NCBI GenBank assembly: GCA_003550305.1
Contig: QKYT01000118.1
Location: 165,861 to 229,860, forward strand
DNA: 64,000 bases
Source of the DNA: Glomus cerebriforme
Lineage: Eukaryota; Glomeromycota; Glomeromycetes; Glomerales; Glomeraceae
Direction of reading: 5' to 3'
Shown: piece by piece, positions 48,673 through 60,908 of the stretch
Layout of the letters: the number at the start of each line of letters is the position of its first letter
How positions within the stretch are numbered: position 1 is the first letter of the stretch
The notes under the pieces: model-generated
Told to the model about the DNA's origin: nothing
Databases searched by the model: none
The model's input: only the letters and a program-made list of their open reading frames with translations
Translations under genes and position numbers: made by a program

Positions 48673-51600
48673 GATTTATTTAATATTGGAGGTAATGATA
48701 ATCTAAAATCTGGTGATTGTGGTGACATGGGAGTAGTTGGAGTAGATTTAACCGTTTCAGAATGAATTAATTTTGCTTCTGTTAATTGATTTTGTAATTC
48801 ATGAATTTCTAAAAGACATGATTGATATTTTGATTTAATATCTTCAAATTCTTGTAAAGTTTTTTCATGAGTTTTTTGTAATTCAGAAAATTTTGATTCT
48901 AAAGCAACAATTATCATTGGATCATTATTATTATTATTAACCTCAATGGAAAGGTCATGTGATTTAAAGAAATAATTATGATCATTTAATTTTCTTAATT
49001 CTTCCAATTCATTTTCAAGTGATTCAACATTTTGTTCAAGAATTGAAATTCTTTTTTCTCTATCATCTAATTCATCTAAAAGTAAAGTTTTATCTTGATC
49101 ATTTTCAGCTTGACTTAACTTTTCTTCTAACGTATGATAATCAATATCACGTTGTTGTAAACGATTTTCAAGTTTTGTTATAGTTTCACTTAATTTAGTA
49201 ACATGTTGTTCAGTTGTTAATAATTTATTTTCTAAATTTTCAATATAATTTTCAGTATTAGATTCATGAGATTTCATTTGAGAAATTTGAGATTTCATTT
49301 CATTAATTATATCTTGATCCTTTTTTTGTTCTGAAGTAAGAATTTCAAGTTTATTTTCAAGATCTTTTATATAATGTTCCATAGAAGATTCTCTTTCAGT
49401 AAATTTAGCAATCTTACTTTTTAATTCAATTATATTATTTTTATTCTTTTCATTATTTTGTTCAGCAAATCCTAATTTTTCTTCTTGTTCTTGTATTACA
49501 ATTTCAGAATGTGATAATGCGGCTTTCGTGATGGCTAATTCACTTTCAAGTGATGTGAATGATTTTTCATATTCTTCTATAACAGGTTCAACAAATTCTT
49601 GAAATTGTATATTATCTGAAGAAATTTCATCATCAACTTCTTTAATTACTGATAAAGAATTTCTATCACCATTTGTTATACCATTATTATTAATTTCATT
49701 ATTATCTTGATGTTTTGCTAATTCAGCTGAAGTTTTAGCATAACGTTGAGATAATTTAGAATAAGATCTTTTTAATAATTGAAGTTGTTCTTCAAGTGAT
49801 TCTATATCTTTATTATTTTGTAATTTTTGTTGATGTGAAACAGTAGGTATATTTGATGAATAAGATGAAATTGAAGGATGTCTTAAATGACTAGGAGTTT
49901 CTCTACCATTTTGTGAAACGATAGGTATATTTGATAAAGATGATGGAGTTGAAGGACGTTTTGAATAACTTGGAGTTTCTCTACCATTTACGCTTGGTGT
50001 AGTCCTTCCTGATGAGGTTCCATTTGTAGAAGAACCATTTGAATTTACGATACCATTAGCAGCTTTAAGAACTTTAATTTCATGTCTTAATTTCATTACT
50101 AAAGTTTGTAAATGTTCTAAATCATTCCAACCAGCTTCTTCAGCATTTATAGTAGCAATGTTTTTAATATTTCTAGCACGATTTGCATACTTTAATGTAT
50201 TAACAGTTTCAGTAAGATTATATTCAGCTGGAGATACACAAGCAATCATTAAAGTTTGTGCATTTCCTCCAAGAGAATCTTGAAGAAGACGAGTAAGTTT
50301 TGAATCTCTATATGGAATGTGAGTAGTATGTTTTGCTTTATTTGGATCACCTAAAGCAGAGATTACATTTCCTAAAGCTAAAAGACCAGAATTGATTGAA
50401 ATTCCTTCCTTAACACGATCACCGATCGCAGAAGTACGTTTCAACTTTTTTTTTTTTTTTAAAAAAAAAAAATAATTATTAGATGAAAACTCTAAAAAAT
50501 AAATATATATATACATATATGTTTTTTTTTACTTACCCTTTCACTACCAGCTAAATCGACAAAATGAAATTTACTTGTAACAGAAATCCATTCACCTTCA
50601 TCAAATCTTCTACTTAATCTAGAATTTGACCTTGAAGGAGGTCTTACACCAGATTTTTGTTGTGGATCATTTAATGGTTGAGGTGATGGATTAGATCCAG
50701 GCGTTGGTACAAATTTTTGTTGTGCTAAAGTTACTGAGAAAATAGCATGAGATCTAGAAGATTTAGAATTCATATCTGTTGCTCCAGTTTGACGATTTAA
50801 TGAACCACGTGCTAAATGTCTAATAATAAAAAAAAAAGGAATAAATTTTAATAATTTAATTAAAAATATATGTGTGTGTACTTTTTTGTACTTACATCAT
50901 CACTTCTTCAACACTATTAACTTTAATTTCTTGTAAACCACTCCATAAAATATTTCCTTTCGAATCTTCTCTAATCAAAACTTGTGGTCTTGATTCACCT
51001 TCACCCTCACCAAGTAAATCAATTAAATCTTCATTATAAATTTCGATAAATGAAACTTTTATTGAAAATCTTCTCGTTTTATATTGAGCAGAACTCATTG
51101 AAGTAAATAAAGTTGAAATAGCTCTTGGTATTATTCCTTTATCATCTGGTTCTATCGATTCATTATCAGATGTACCCATCGTAAATGTTTTACCCGATGA
51201 TGTTTGACCGTATGCCAATATAGTTACATTATATCCTAAAAAAAAAAAAAAAAGATAAAAAAAGATAAAAAAAGATTTAATAAATTATAAATAAAATAAA
51301 TAAATAAATATATATATATATATATATAATACCTTCTAAAAATTTATCAATTAATTTTAAGACAGCTTTATCATATATATCTTTTTGAGTTGAATCAGGA
51401 CCGAATACATGATCGTAACTAAAATATTGTTTCTTTTCACCAGCTACAATAACTTGATTTGGAGCGTATGGAGCGGTCGATAATACGGATCTTTGAAATC
51501 TTGTAGGTAAATTTATCAAATCTTCATTTGTTATCGGTCTTATACGAACGGCTATTTTCGTAATAAAAAAAAAGAGGATTAATATTTATTGAAGTAATTT

Positions 51601-51853
51601 TATAAAAAGTATTTTAAGAAACATGAAGAGAATTTCCAAATTAGGATAAAACGGTCAACAAATTTGGTTCGAATTACCCGGGATTATATATATAAAATTA
51701 AATGTGACCAATAAAAATTTTTTTGGGGGGGACTATCACTATTATTATCTTTTCTTGTTTTATAACTCGTTTCTAAAATAAAAGGTTTTATTTAAATAAT
51801 GATTTTTAATTTTAATACTAACCGACTTGTACCGAAGTTTTTTCTGAAGACAT
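43836..51853 (-). CDS. Very long kinesin-4-like (chromokinesin/KIF4-KIF21 type) motor protein
   Basis: Five exons: 51853-51823, 51551-51333, 51235-50896, 50819-50537 and 50444-43836, giving 2493 residues; the last exon alone is 6.6 kb. The N-terminal motor (about 1-390) has the P-loop GQTSSGKT (93-100, with S in place of the usual second G), switch I NSKSSRSH (214-221), switch II DLAGSER (285-291) followed by LKRT across intron 4, and [17 protein letters not shown], the kinesin-4 hallmark. ANRARNIKN marks the neck. Residues 400-2200 are nearly continuous coiled coil; an N-rich run lies near 890. A proline-rich segment (about 2320-2360, [15 protein letters not shown]) precedes a final coiled coil. 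It should walk on microtubules; kinesin-4s limit plus-end growth or act on chromosomes. The intron 4 acceptor lies behind T- and A-runs, so the start of the last exon is the least certain join. Confidence 0.9.
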
Positions 51854-54388
51854 CTGTTATTATTTATTATAACAATAATATATAGAAAATTTTATAGTTC
51901 ATTCGATAATAATAATAATAATAAATTAATATAATAAGTTAAGGGTTCCAGACCGTTTTTTTTTTTCGTAAAGAAAAAGTAAAAGAAAAAAAGAGGATAG
52001 GGGAGGAGGGAGTTTGTTTATGTTATATATGTATCCGGTTGTGTAATTTAATAATATGTATTAGATGTGATTTGTGTATTTTGTAATAAAAAAAATGTAC
52101 CGATTTTATTGTACGGAAAAATGATGAAATATAAATAATATAAATAAATAACGAGAAGAAAGAAAGTATTTTTATAAAAGATTAAAAAACGGTTGTTGAA
52201 GGAGGAAAAAAAATTAAAAACGACCCGAAAATAATAAGAATAATAATAAAAGATTAATTAATTCGTTTCGTTTGTGTTAAATGAGTTTATACATATATAT
52301 AAATGTATGTAGTATAAAAGTTAATTTCGTTTTCCTCTTCTTTTAAATAATTTTTTTTTTTTTTTTAACTTCGGTATGAAGGAAATTTTGAGGTAGAAGA
52401 GGTTTTTACATTTGAGTGACCGCCATTGAAAAACCAATGTTATATGCATGAAAATTCGATCTACACAGGCGCATCATTTTTTAAATTAAGGCAATGTAAT
52501 ATAATTAGTAATAAATTACCTGTGTTTCCACGTCGGCTGTACGATTCTTGATTTAGGAAGACATCGATTGATCATCATTGTGGGATGTGTAGAATGTCAA
52601 TTACATAAATTACCTGTATATTTTGCAACTTTTTACACTTATTGATTGACAAGAAAGTTTGACAAGAGCACGGGACTAAAATTAACGAAAACTTCTATAT
52701 TGGGAATGCGTATGCAAAAGCATGAAAATGTCCACGAATACACATCTACGAGTAATATAAGTAACGTACAGTACCGTACATTTACCGCATTTTATTTGTA
52801 TTGTCGTTACGTTACATTACATAAAAAGTTTATTTTTATTTATTCCATACGATAGATAATGGAATGATTATGAGATAATGATTTTATCTTTATTTTTTTA
52901 TTCTTTATTTTTTTTTCTTTGTTTACGTTTACATTCAAAATTTTTTCCATTATTCTCAAAGTACCAATCTCTTTTTTTTAAAATAAAAACAAAATTACCG
53001 TATTGCTTTTGTTATTTTGTTGTTTTTTTTCTGTACCACCATTCCTATTTTTTTTTTGAATAACGACGATTATTTTTAATTAATTAAATTAATATATTTT
53101 ATCATCATTTGTTTAATTTACTTTTTTTATTTATTTTTACTTTATTTTATTTTATTTTTTTTTGGGCGTAAACACATTACTATTGATATGGATTCATTGA
53201 AAAAATCCTGATTCTTTTTTTTAATTCTACTGCGTTTAAATTTAAATTTATTGATGAAACTCTATCTTTAAACTTTAAACATTTATTAAGGAAAAAATTT
53301 TAAACTTTAAAAAAAAATATATATTTATTAAGGGAAAAAAAAAGTCACAAGATTGATTTACTGGGGATTTGGGGGATTTACAAAAAAAATTATTAAAAAT
53401 TATTCTCAGAAGTAGATCTTTTCTATTATTATAATTTAATAGATTTACAATTTTCATTCTAATATCACGATTTAACCACGATTTTTTTTTTTTGATTTTT
53501 TTTTTCCGAACTTATGGTTCTCCCTTCGAATTTTTAAATTATGATCGGATCGACCTTTTGCATGCGCGCCAAACTTTTCCATTTTTTTATAATTTGGTCC
53601 AAAATTGTGCGGTCTATCCCAATAAACATTTAATATCCCTTTGTAAGCAGATATTATTATATGATAAGGCCATAAGGGTTAAGGGTTATATTCCAGTAAT
53701 TTTTTTTCAGTGGTCCACAAACAGAAAAAAAGAGATAATAATAATTTTATATATAAAGTTTTTAAAAAAAAAAGCCTTTTTCAACATATCTAATTGAAAA
53801 TTCTTTCCAAGGTTTATCTGTTATACAGTATTATAACTTGTAATTTGTACTGTAACTGTACGAAAATTTGAAACATCTTTTTTTATTTATAATGGTTCCG
53901 TTCAGGATATCGATCATCCCTGCACCTTTATGTTGACGGATCACCATCGTTGTACATATGTACGTCGTTCTTTCCCTATCGGTAGATTCCGTATTTTCTG
54001 GACATTTCCATAAATAAATTATTACAATGTTATTGGTCTATCGGATTTTTATAACTTCCTTACAAGTGGTCATTTATATTAGTTGACAAAAATTGAACAA
54101 ATGTCTTAAATTAATCAGTTGTATTAAATTATCTCCCAGAAGTTAGTAGAGCCCTAATTCTTCCAGTAATGATAACGTTAATAAATGAATATTTCTATGA
54201 TAGCAAAGCAATAATTTTGAATATTTTATTATAAAGAAATTTTCCATTTAATACATTTTAGATTGTTCATTTTATTTTATTATTTATAAATTTTCTTTTG
54301 CATACAAAACAATTGTTTGATGATGTTTACCCAACTTACCTTTTTTTTTAAAAAAAAAAGATAATAATTTCAAGACCAAATCCAACCA
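51854..54388. other. Promoter of the kinesin gene and long gene-free stretch
   Basis: 2.5 kb of AT-rich sequence with many homopolymers. Frames at 52646, 52878 and 53492 are short, lack splice support and are dominated by F, Y, I and K. I see no gene. Confidence 0.45.
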
Positions 54389-54550
54389 TTAATCCCAGAG
54401 TAAGTTTTTTCTCAAGGGTATATAAAACTGTTCATCCATATGTTGTTCATAAATATCAATCCATTGTTCAAGAGTATTAAAATGCCTTAAACAAAATGTG
54501 TGCCAGGTTTGTAATGCAGCTAGCCAATGTGGCACAACAAAAAATCATAA
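54389..54550 (-). pseudogene. Coding relic of an unrecognised gene
   Basis: On the minus strand about 54 codons read cleanly as protein and end at a stop at 54389: HWLAALQTWHTFCLRHF, then EQWIDIYEQHMDEQF, then RKNLLWD. The residue mix (W, H, Q, D, C) is far from what AT-rich noise gives. No upstream exon, start or domain is recognised. Probably the 3' end of a dead gene or transposon ORF. Confidence 0.45.
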
Positions 54551-55079
54551 AAAGTAACTTTTAAAAGTTATTAAATATACCTAATTTTGGCTACTCTGCA
54601 AGTTTACTTAGAGTGTTAAATCCAATTTTAAATATTATTATTGCATGGCCCTATAGGATCATGCTGATTTTATTTGACCTATATTTTAATCATTNTACAA
54701 TATTNAAGATCAAAAGTTTATTTGCGTACAATATTGAACTATTTGCATATAATATTGATATATTAATAAAATACTAAGAATTTAAGTATCTGCAATATTA
54801 ATTTTTAAACTAACTTGTTTTAAAATTCCATTATTTATCAAATTAACTAAATTATTTGTATTCATAGTATCTTCTGCATTGAAGGGTTGTCAGATATTTC
54901 TTTTGAATCATTGCGTTCTAATGTTTCACATTGAAATTTAAAAGTTAAATTAAAAAAAAACTTTATTAAAATACAATAAATTAAATCAAATAAATTTAAT
55001 GATATTTCTAACNTTCTTTAGCTGTANAAAATCNCTTATTCTTTTTTACATTATTAGATGTATTATCATCTAATTCTTT

Positions 55080-56340
55080 TAAATAAGTAATTTATATTAA
55101 TTTATATTTTTCTTTATTAATAAAATGATAAAAAATTTTATACCTCATTTTCTTTTAATATTATGAATGTTATCTACCAAATTATTAATTATTCCAATTT
55201 GTTCTTGTTCTCTAGATAATTACATTTTTATGTAAATTGCTAATTTTATTGAATCTTTTGAAACTTCTAATTTTTGAAGCCTCTGTACAAGTGTCTTATG
55301 CCTACTATGATTTGTAATCTTTCATTTGATACAATTAATATTACATATTTTGCATATTTTATTCATAAAATTTTTTAATCGATTTTGACCAATATGAATT
55401 TTCTTATACTAGCATTTTGTATATAAAACTAATATTAAAAAAAAATAAATTAAATGTTAGAAATCATTTAATAAATTGAACATTTACTTATCATTTTGTT
55501 TATCATATTCTTAAAGATAAAAATTTGTTAAGCTAGTTGAGGATGATAAGATAAATATTTCTCATAAACTTCAATTATATCTGGATTATTTGGTAAAATA
55601 AGTTTGTTAGCTTTTTCATGATTTTCAATTTCCATTCATTGATTTGTTTTGAATCAATATATAAATATATTATAACCTCCATTTTCATATTTTTTGAAAT
55701 CTTTTGCCATTAAATAAAAATGTTCTCCTTCATGTAAATCTAGTAATATTGCATTGTAAAAAAAAATTCTATTAAGTAATAATTATGACATAGATCTATT
55801 TATTAAATTATGATTTAAAACTTTTTGGACTTCTTCATTAGACAATCCATTAGCACCATTTTTTTCACCATATTCCAAATCAGTTAAGTATTTAATTTTT
55901 TCTGAATAAACCTACTAAAATTGTTTAAATATCTTATTATCATAAAGATTACAATTTAATATAATAGAATTCTGATTTAAATAATGATAAATTGCTAAAA
56001 TAGCAGCTTTAATTGAAAAAATGAAATATTCATTGCCATTTTTCTGTTTCATTGCTGCCAAATATTATGCTAATTGAGAATCTAATACTTTTATATCAGA
56101 TATTTCTTTTAGCTTTTCTTAATAATTTTTATTAGCATGAAATATTTTTATAGCACATGTCCAATTGTTAGTAAAATATTCTGTATTTTTAACTTTTCCA
56201 ATTTCACAAAAGAAGTTGACATTTTTTTCCAAATTGTTACTTAAAACCTTATTTAGAAAATTATAAAGATAATTTGTATAAATAAAATTTACTATTATAT
56301 TTTATATAATACTATAAACTTACTAAAGTTTTCTCATAAA
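55080..56340 (-). mobile_element. Decayed Crypton-like tyrosine recombinase (DUF3504/QRICH1-type domain)
   Basis: The minus strand reads, in order and with many stops: a region with WTCAIKIFHANKNY, then YLAAMKQKNGNEYF and AAILAIYHYLNQ (56160-55950), GANGLSNEEVQKVLNHNL (about 55840), FFYNAILLDLHEGEHFYLMA (about 55755), NPDIIEVYEKYLSYHPQL (about 55560), and after an intron-like gap KITNHSRHKTLVQRLQKLEV (about 55320-55260). This order matches Crypton-derived proteins common in Glomeromycotina. In those the segment reads NHSGRKT; here it is NHSRHKT, so a likely recombinase residue is altered. N calls and stops show a dead copy. Confidence 0.65.
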
Positions 56341-57489
56341 TTCTGTTATTTTCACGTGATATATTAAAGAGTAATAATAAAGAAAATTTATTTGATGAGA
56401 GAAATAATAAAAGAAAATATGAAAAAAAGAAATATGATATGAAGAAAAAAAAATTTATTGTTAAATAATCTTTAATAAACTTTTATAAAGCATGATCTGT
56501 ATTAGTCATATGATAATATAGATATTGTATGATAGTATTTTATTGGTTAACATTACAAAGTGATGTTAATCTATATAAATACAAACCATACAATATCCAT
56601 TAATTATTGACTTATTTGACAAAAATTTTTATATTTTTATTAAATCCATTTTTAAAAATGATCAGTAAAAATGGTAAAACTAATCATTTATATATAAAGT
56701 CAAAATAGCATTTTAAATCTTTTTCCAAAGTCTAAGTAAATTTACAGAGCAGCAAAAATTACATCTATAGTAAAATTTTAAAAGTTTTATATTAAAGAAA
56801 AAAATTGCTATATATTTTTTTTTGAAAAAGAGCTGCATCACAAACCCAGTAGGGATTGACAGATAATTCAAATAATTTTGATTGGCTAATAATTTTTTCA
56901 TAAAAATCTGATCAGATCACAACGAGTATAATTTTTAAATTTTTTGAAATGAATGATATATAAAAAAGGCTGGTCTTGAATAAATAACTACATGTAGGAT
57001 TTTTCAAACTTGAATCAAATCAAATATGAAGCCAATTTGAATTTGTTAAATCAAATCAGGTTCAAATCAAATTCAAATCAAATATCAAATATTTGTCAAA
57101 TTGATTAATTAAATTAAAGAATTTTTGAATCAAATCAAATTAAATTCAAATCAAATCAAAAAAAAGCTGATTTAAATTTGCTGAACAAAATATACCTCCA
57201 ATTTATCAAAAAAAATGTTAATAGAACATGCTTTAATGATTTTTTTGTTGATTGATCGTAAATAATAGCTGATATTATTCTTTATATAAAAAAAATAGAA
57301 TAGTAAAACATTTTTTTTATCAATTTTATAAAAAGCATAATGCTGGGTATAATCAACTAATGAAAATTTATTACTTCAGATCAAATATTAGTTGATTGCC
57401 TCTATTTATTAATCCTGATACTATTAAAAAATTAGTCCATTATTTACAAAAAAGACCTTATAGTTCATTATCATTTTTTTTGTTAGATA
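56341..57489. other. Intergenic, AT-rich, with a simple repeat
   Basis: No gene seen. Contains the AAATCAAATTC-type repeat listed separately and a 62-codon minus-strand frame at 56713 that I reject. Confidence 0.4.
57010..57165. repeat. Degenerate simple repeat of AAATCAAATTC-like words
   Basis: Loosely repeating words CAAATCAAATTCAAATC and GAATCAAATCAAAT cover about 155 bp. It looks like a slippage-derived, imperfect minisatellite. No known function. Confidence 0.6.
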
Positions 57490-57490
57490 G

Positions 57491-58623
57491 ATGGATTCTG
57501 GATCAGATGATGAAAACATATATAAAGAAATAAAGAATGATACAGAGAACAATACATATGAGAACAAAAAACTAGTAATTTCTTCAATCAAAATGATGAT
57601 ATTGTTAGAGATGTATAAAAAAGATTTTGATAATATGAATAGAATGCAAATGTAAATGCTGAAAACTAGTAAGACTATAGAAAAGATAATCTTTGACTTT
57701 GATATACAATGTAATCATGAACATTTGGTCCATTCTTGGATAATTAATGTAGAAGACCATTAGATTCAAAATTTATTTAATAGTCTCAAATGGAATGAAA
57801 TTTTAGAAATTCATAATAAATAATTACCAGTTATTCTACAAGATCTGTTAGAATATTTCAATTTATTCCAGAAAAATAATACTAAAGAATTCAGGCAGAC
57901 GCTATATACTAAATAAACTTGACAAGAAACAGAAATTCATTTTGATTTTGAGTAAATATATTTTTCTATTCTAAATCTCATTAAGAAATACAGTATGATA
58001 CAGATACTTTCAAAAAATTTACATTAGAGATATTAGCCCACTGTTAGTTAATAATCAATAAATGTCTTTTGAATTTAAAAAATCATTTGATCGCTGCAAT
58101 TTTAAAAATATCAAGGAAGTATATTGGTCAAAAAGATGACTTAGTATTAAAAGAATCATATATTGAATTTGAAGGAAATGAAGCAGATTGCAAGTATAAA
58201 GAGAAAAATAATATAAAGTTATTAAAAGAATATGGGTTGAAACTACCAAAAATATTACAAGATATGCTTATGTTAATATATGAATTATTCGATAATAATA
58301 ATAAAAAAATTCATAAATTAGAAGTAATTGAATATATGTTTTTTAAATTAAAATTTCAGTTGCTTTGTGCAGATCTTCTAGCTGGATATACATATATTAA
58401 ATAAAATGCACACCAATGGAATGATATATCTAACTTTTATAAAATACTTAGATCAATAGCTTTAATTTGGAAAAGATAGACAATAATAATAAAAACAATT
58501 AAAATTTTAGAAAGCAATAATGATAACAATGACCCAGAAAACTTACAGATAGTGAGAATAAAATCACATTTAACATTTACCTATCCAAAATCCTTAAACA
58601 CATTTCAAAATAAGAAATCTTAA
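57491..58623 (+). pseudogene. Decayed copy of an unrecognised repeated gene
   Basis: One dominant plus-strand frame with stops. It starts MDSGSDDENIYKEIKNDTE (57491), continues with SLKWNEILEI and PVILQDLLEYFNLFQ (about 57780-57870), then a clear 111-codon open piece (58069-58404) with KISRKYIGQKDDLVLKESYI and LPKILQDMLMLIYELFDNN. Beyond the stop the same frame goes on: WNDISNFYKILRSIALIW and VRIKSHLTFTYPKSLNTF, to a stop at 58621. The style matches large repeated gene families in Rhizophagus, but I cannot name a domain. At least four in-frame stops make it dead. Confidence 0.5.
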
Positions 58624-60645
58624 AATAAGAAAGCTAGAATACAATAAGGATAATGAATAAACCTTACCACTATTTCCTTTCTTAGTTTAGTTTATTTGCT
58701 TGGATTTTAGCATGAAAAAAAGAATAATCTACTTGTATTTTATTTTCTTGCACCTATTATCTATTCTTATATTATATTTAATCATATATCAGTTTAACTA
58801 ATTGTTCAATATCTTATTAATAAAGATTATTAATGTATCCCTTTAAATTTTATACTATAATCATCTATCATATTAAAAATTATGATGCAATATTATCTTT
58901 AGTCAATATATAATATTTAAAATCAATCTATTAAATTGGTTAAAATTCTAATTATTAAATCATAATATCAGTCTAAATTTAACTAAAATTGAAAAATGCA
59001 GGTCAAATATAATATTATATTTATACAAAGTAATTAAATATGAAAAATAAAACTTCTTAATATCTTCTAAGAGAATATTGAAAAGTTTTTTTAAATACTT
59101 TTATTTTTAAGTTGGATTTTAACTAGAAGTTAGTGCATTTTTTTTTTATTAAAATAAAGAAAAATGAAAAAGTAAGTAATTTATAATTCAAAATTAATAT
59201 TTTACTAGATTTTTTATTTAAAGACAAGGATTTATATACATGCATCTATATCTAATCCTAATTTTTGAAATTTAATCACAAATTTTTTAGACCATTCATA
59301 TTAATACTTACATTAAAATCTATCATTACTAATAAAACTTCACATTAAGTAAAGTTTAAATTAGATAATAACAAGTCCTCAACCTAAGTTGACTCCTTTT
59401 TTATAAGATATCAAAGAAAAATATTATGAACATCATTAATATTTCTATCAAGGTTTATTTTATATTGGAAACAGCAAAATACCTTAGATCCACTTACTTT
59501 TTATGAATATAATCATAGAATTCACAAGTTTTACTTGTATATTCTTCTGGTACATGTTACAATCTAACATCATGGATACTTACATACCTTATGGATCAAA
59601 TACTATTGAAAGTAATAATGTATCCATGTACATATGGCTTAACAGTTTTGGAATTAATACATTGTTATCCATATCAAATCATTCCTTGAGTGCAAAATTC
59701 AGATAGTAATACTATACAATAATTTTTATAAAGCCATTTAGCTAGCTTATAATAATAATCATTCACAAGATAACAGATTCTCTTGTAAATTTATAATATA
59801 ATATGATGTAATCTATAATTAAAAGTAGTAAATACATTTTAAAAATTACAAATAAATATTAAATAAATAATGAATTAATAAATAAATAAACTCTACCTGT
59901 AATGTTTTTGCTTATTTCTTTTTCCATAAATTTGATTACACTTGCTTTAGAGTTTATCATATACATAATATAATCAATAATGTTATTTTTATCTTCCATT
60001 CAATAGTAATTCCACTTGAATAATAACTGATTATAAAAGTATATATACTTGGATCTAAAGCAATTACTTCTAAACTCTCCTATTAAATTATTAAATATAT
60101 AAATTAATTTTCTTAGGTTTAATTTTTCATTTTATTATTTTAATAAATCAAAATAAATAAAAACGTTTTTTTGTACTTCTGAAAATAAAGGACCTTAGTT
60201 TTCAGTCCTTATCTCAAGTGGTTGAGAAATACAAATATAAAATTTATCTAACTGATTTACCAGAAGATAACTATCATACTTAAGTTGGTCTTTACTAACT
60301 TAATTTTATGAAAAAATGCATATTCTGTTGAGAATTTTTTTTAAAATGAAATTTCATATTAAATTTTTTACGATTTGCATCAAAGATTAGAAAATATCCT
60401 TTAAACAAATCATTTATAACTTCATTTTGTATATTATAAGATATTTCTAAAACTATTTAAGGATTGTATTATTTTTAAAGTTTATGGAATTAAAGTATTA
60501 TATCCTTAAATCCTTTTTTTCAATTAATACTTTCTTTTTTGATTATGATAAAATATTAATTGTACGTCCATCATACTGTCTTTATTCATTATCTAAGTTT
60601 CATTTGCTCTTTCTGAATAGAAAAAAGACAGATGCATTGTACTTT
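58624..60645. other. AT-rich region, possible small relic near 59.9-60.1 kb
   Basis: Mostly featureless. On the minus strand, about 60085-59895, a reading with DPSIYTFIISYYSSGI and then, in another frame, YIMYMINSKASVIKFMEKEI precedes a GTAGAG donor-like site. It is probably debris. The 67-codon frame at 59503 is not supported. Confidence 0.35.
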
Positions 60646-60703
60646 ACACAATGGCAAAGTGGGGGTTTAAGGACCGAAGGTCCGTCCCCCACTTCCATTG
60701 TGT
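60646..60703. repeat. Strong inverted repeat (hairpin), 58 bp
   Basis: ACACAATGG pairs with CCATTGTGT at the outer ends, then AAGTGGGGG pairs with CCCCCACTT, then GGACC pairs with GGTCC around a GAA loop. Small bulges (CA, TTTAA, GT, C) separate the helices. It is strikingly rich in G+C compared with the flanks. It may be a foldback MITE core or a transcribed structured RNA. Confidence 0.8.
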
Positions 60704-60763
60704 GTTATGGGACTCTCAAACCTCAGGAACTATATCGATTTTTTTTTATTATACAAGAATAAG

Positions 60764-60905
60764 TTCTAAAAGCTCTAGAATCTTAATTTCTATATTTTAT
60801 TAGAAAAGCTTCTAGCCAGCTCAGAAGGTTAATTTCTATATCGATTTTTTTATTATATATTAGAAAAGCTTCTAAGACTTCTAGAATTGTAATTTCTATA
60901 TTGTT
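60764..60905. repeat. Three tandem units ending TAATTTCTATAT
   Basis: Three units share the order (TTAGAAAA)GCTTCTA / variable / (AGAA)-(G)TTAATTTCTATAT: about 60764-60808, 60809-60854 and 60862-60903. The first has GCTCTAGAATCTTAATTTC, the second GCCAGCTCAGAAGGTTAATT and the third GACTTCTAGAATTGTAATTT. They are diverged copies of a unit of about 50 bp. Confidence 0.6.
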
Positions 60906-60908
60906 AAT

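Noticed and set aside
48640..48675. ATT/AAT microsatellite as an independent repeat element
   Set aside because: It encodes the N-run in the kinesin tail and needs no separate explanation.
52646..52855. 69-codon plus-strand ORF
   Set aside because: No domain or splice support, and it lies alone in a gene-free promoter region.
60484..60762. 92-codon plus-strand ORF
   Set aside because: Its second half is the 60646-60703 hairpin read as protein; the first half is F/Y/S-rich AT noise.
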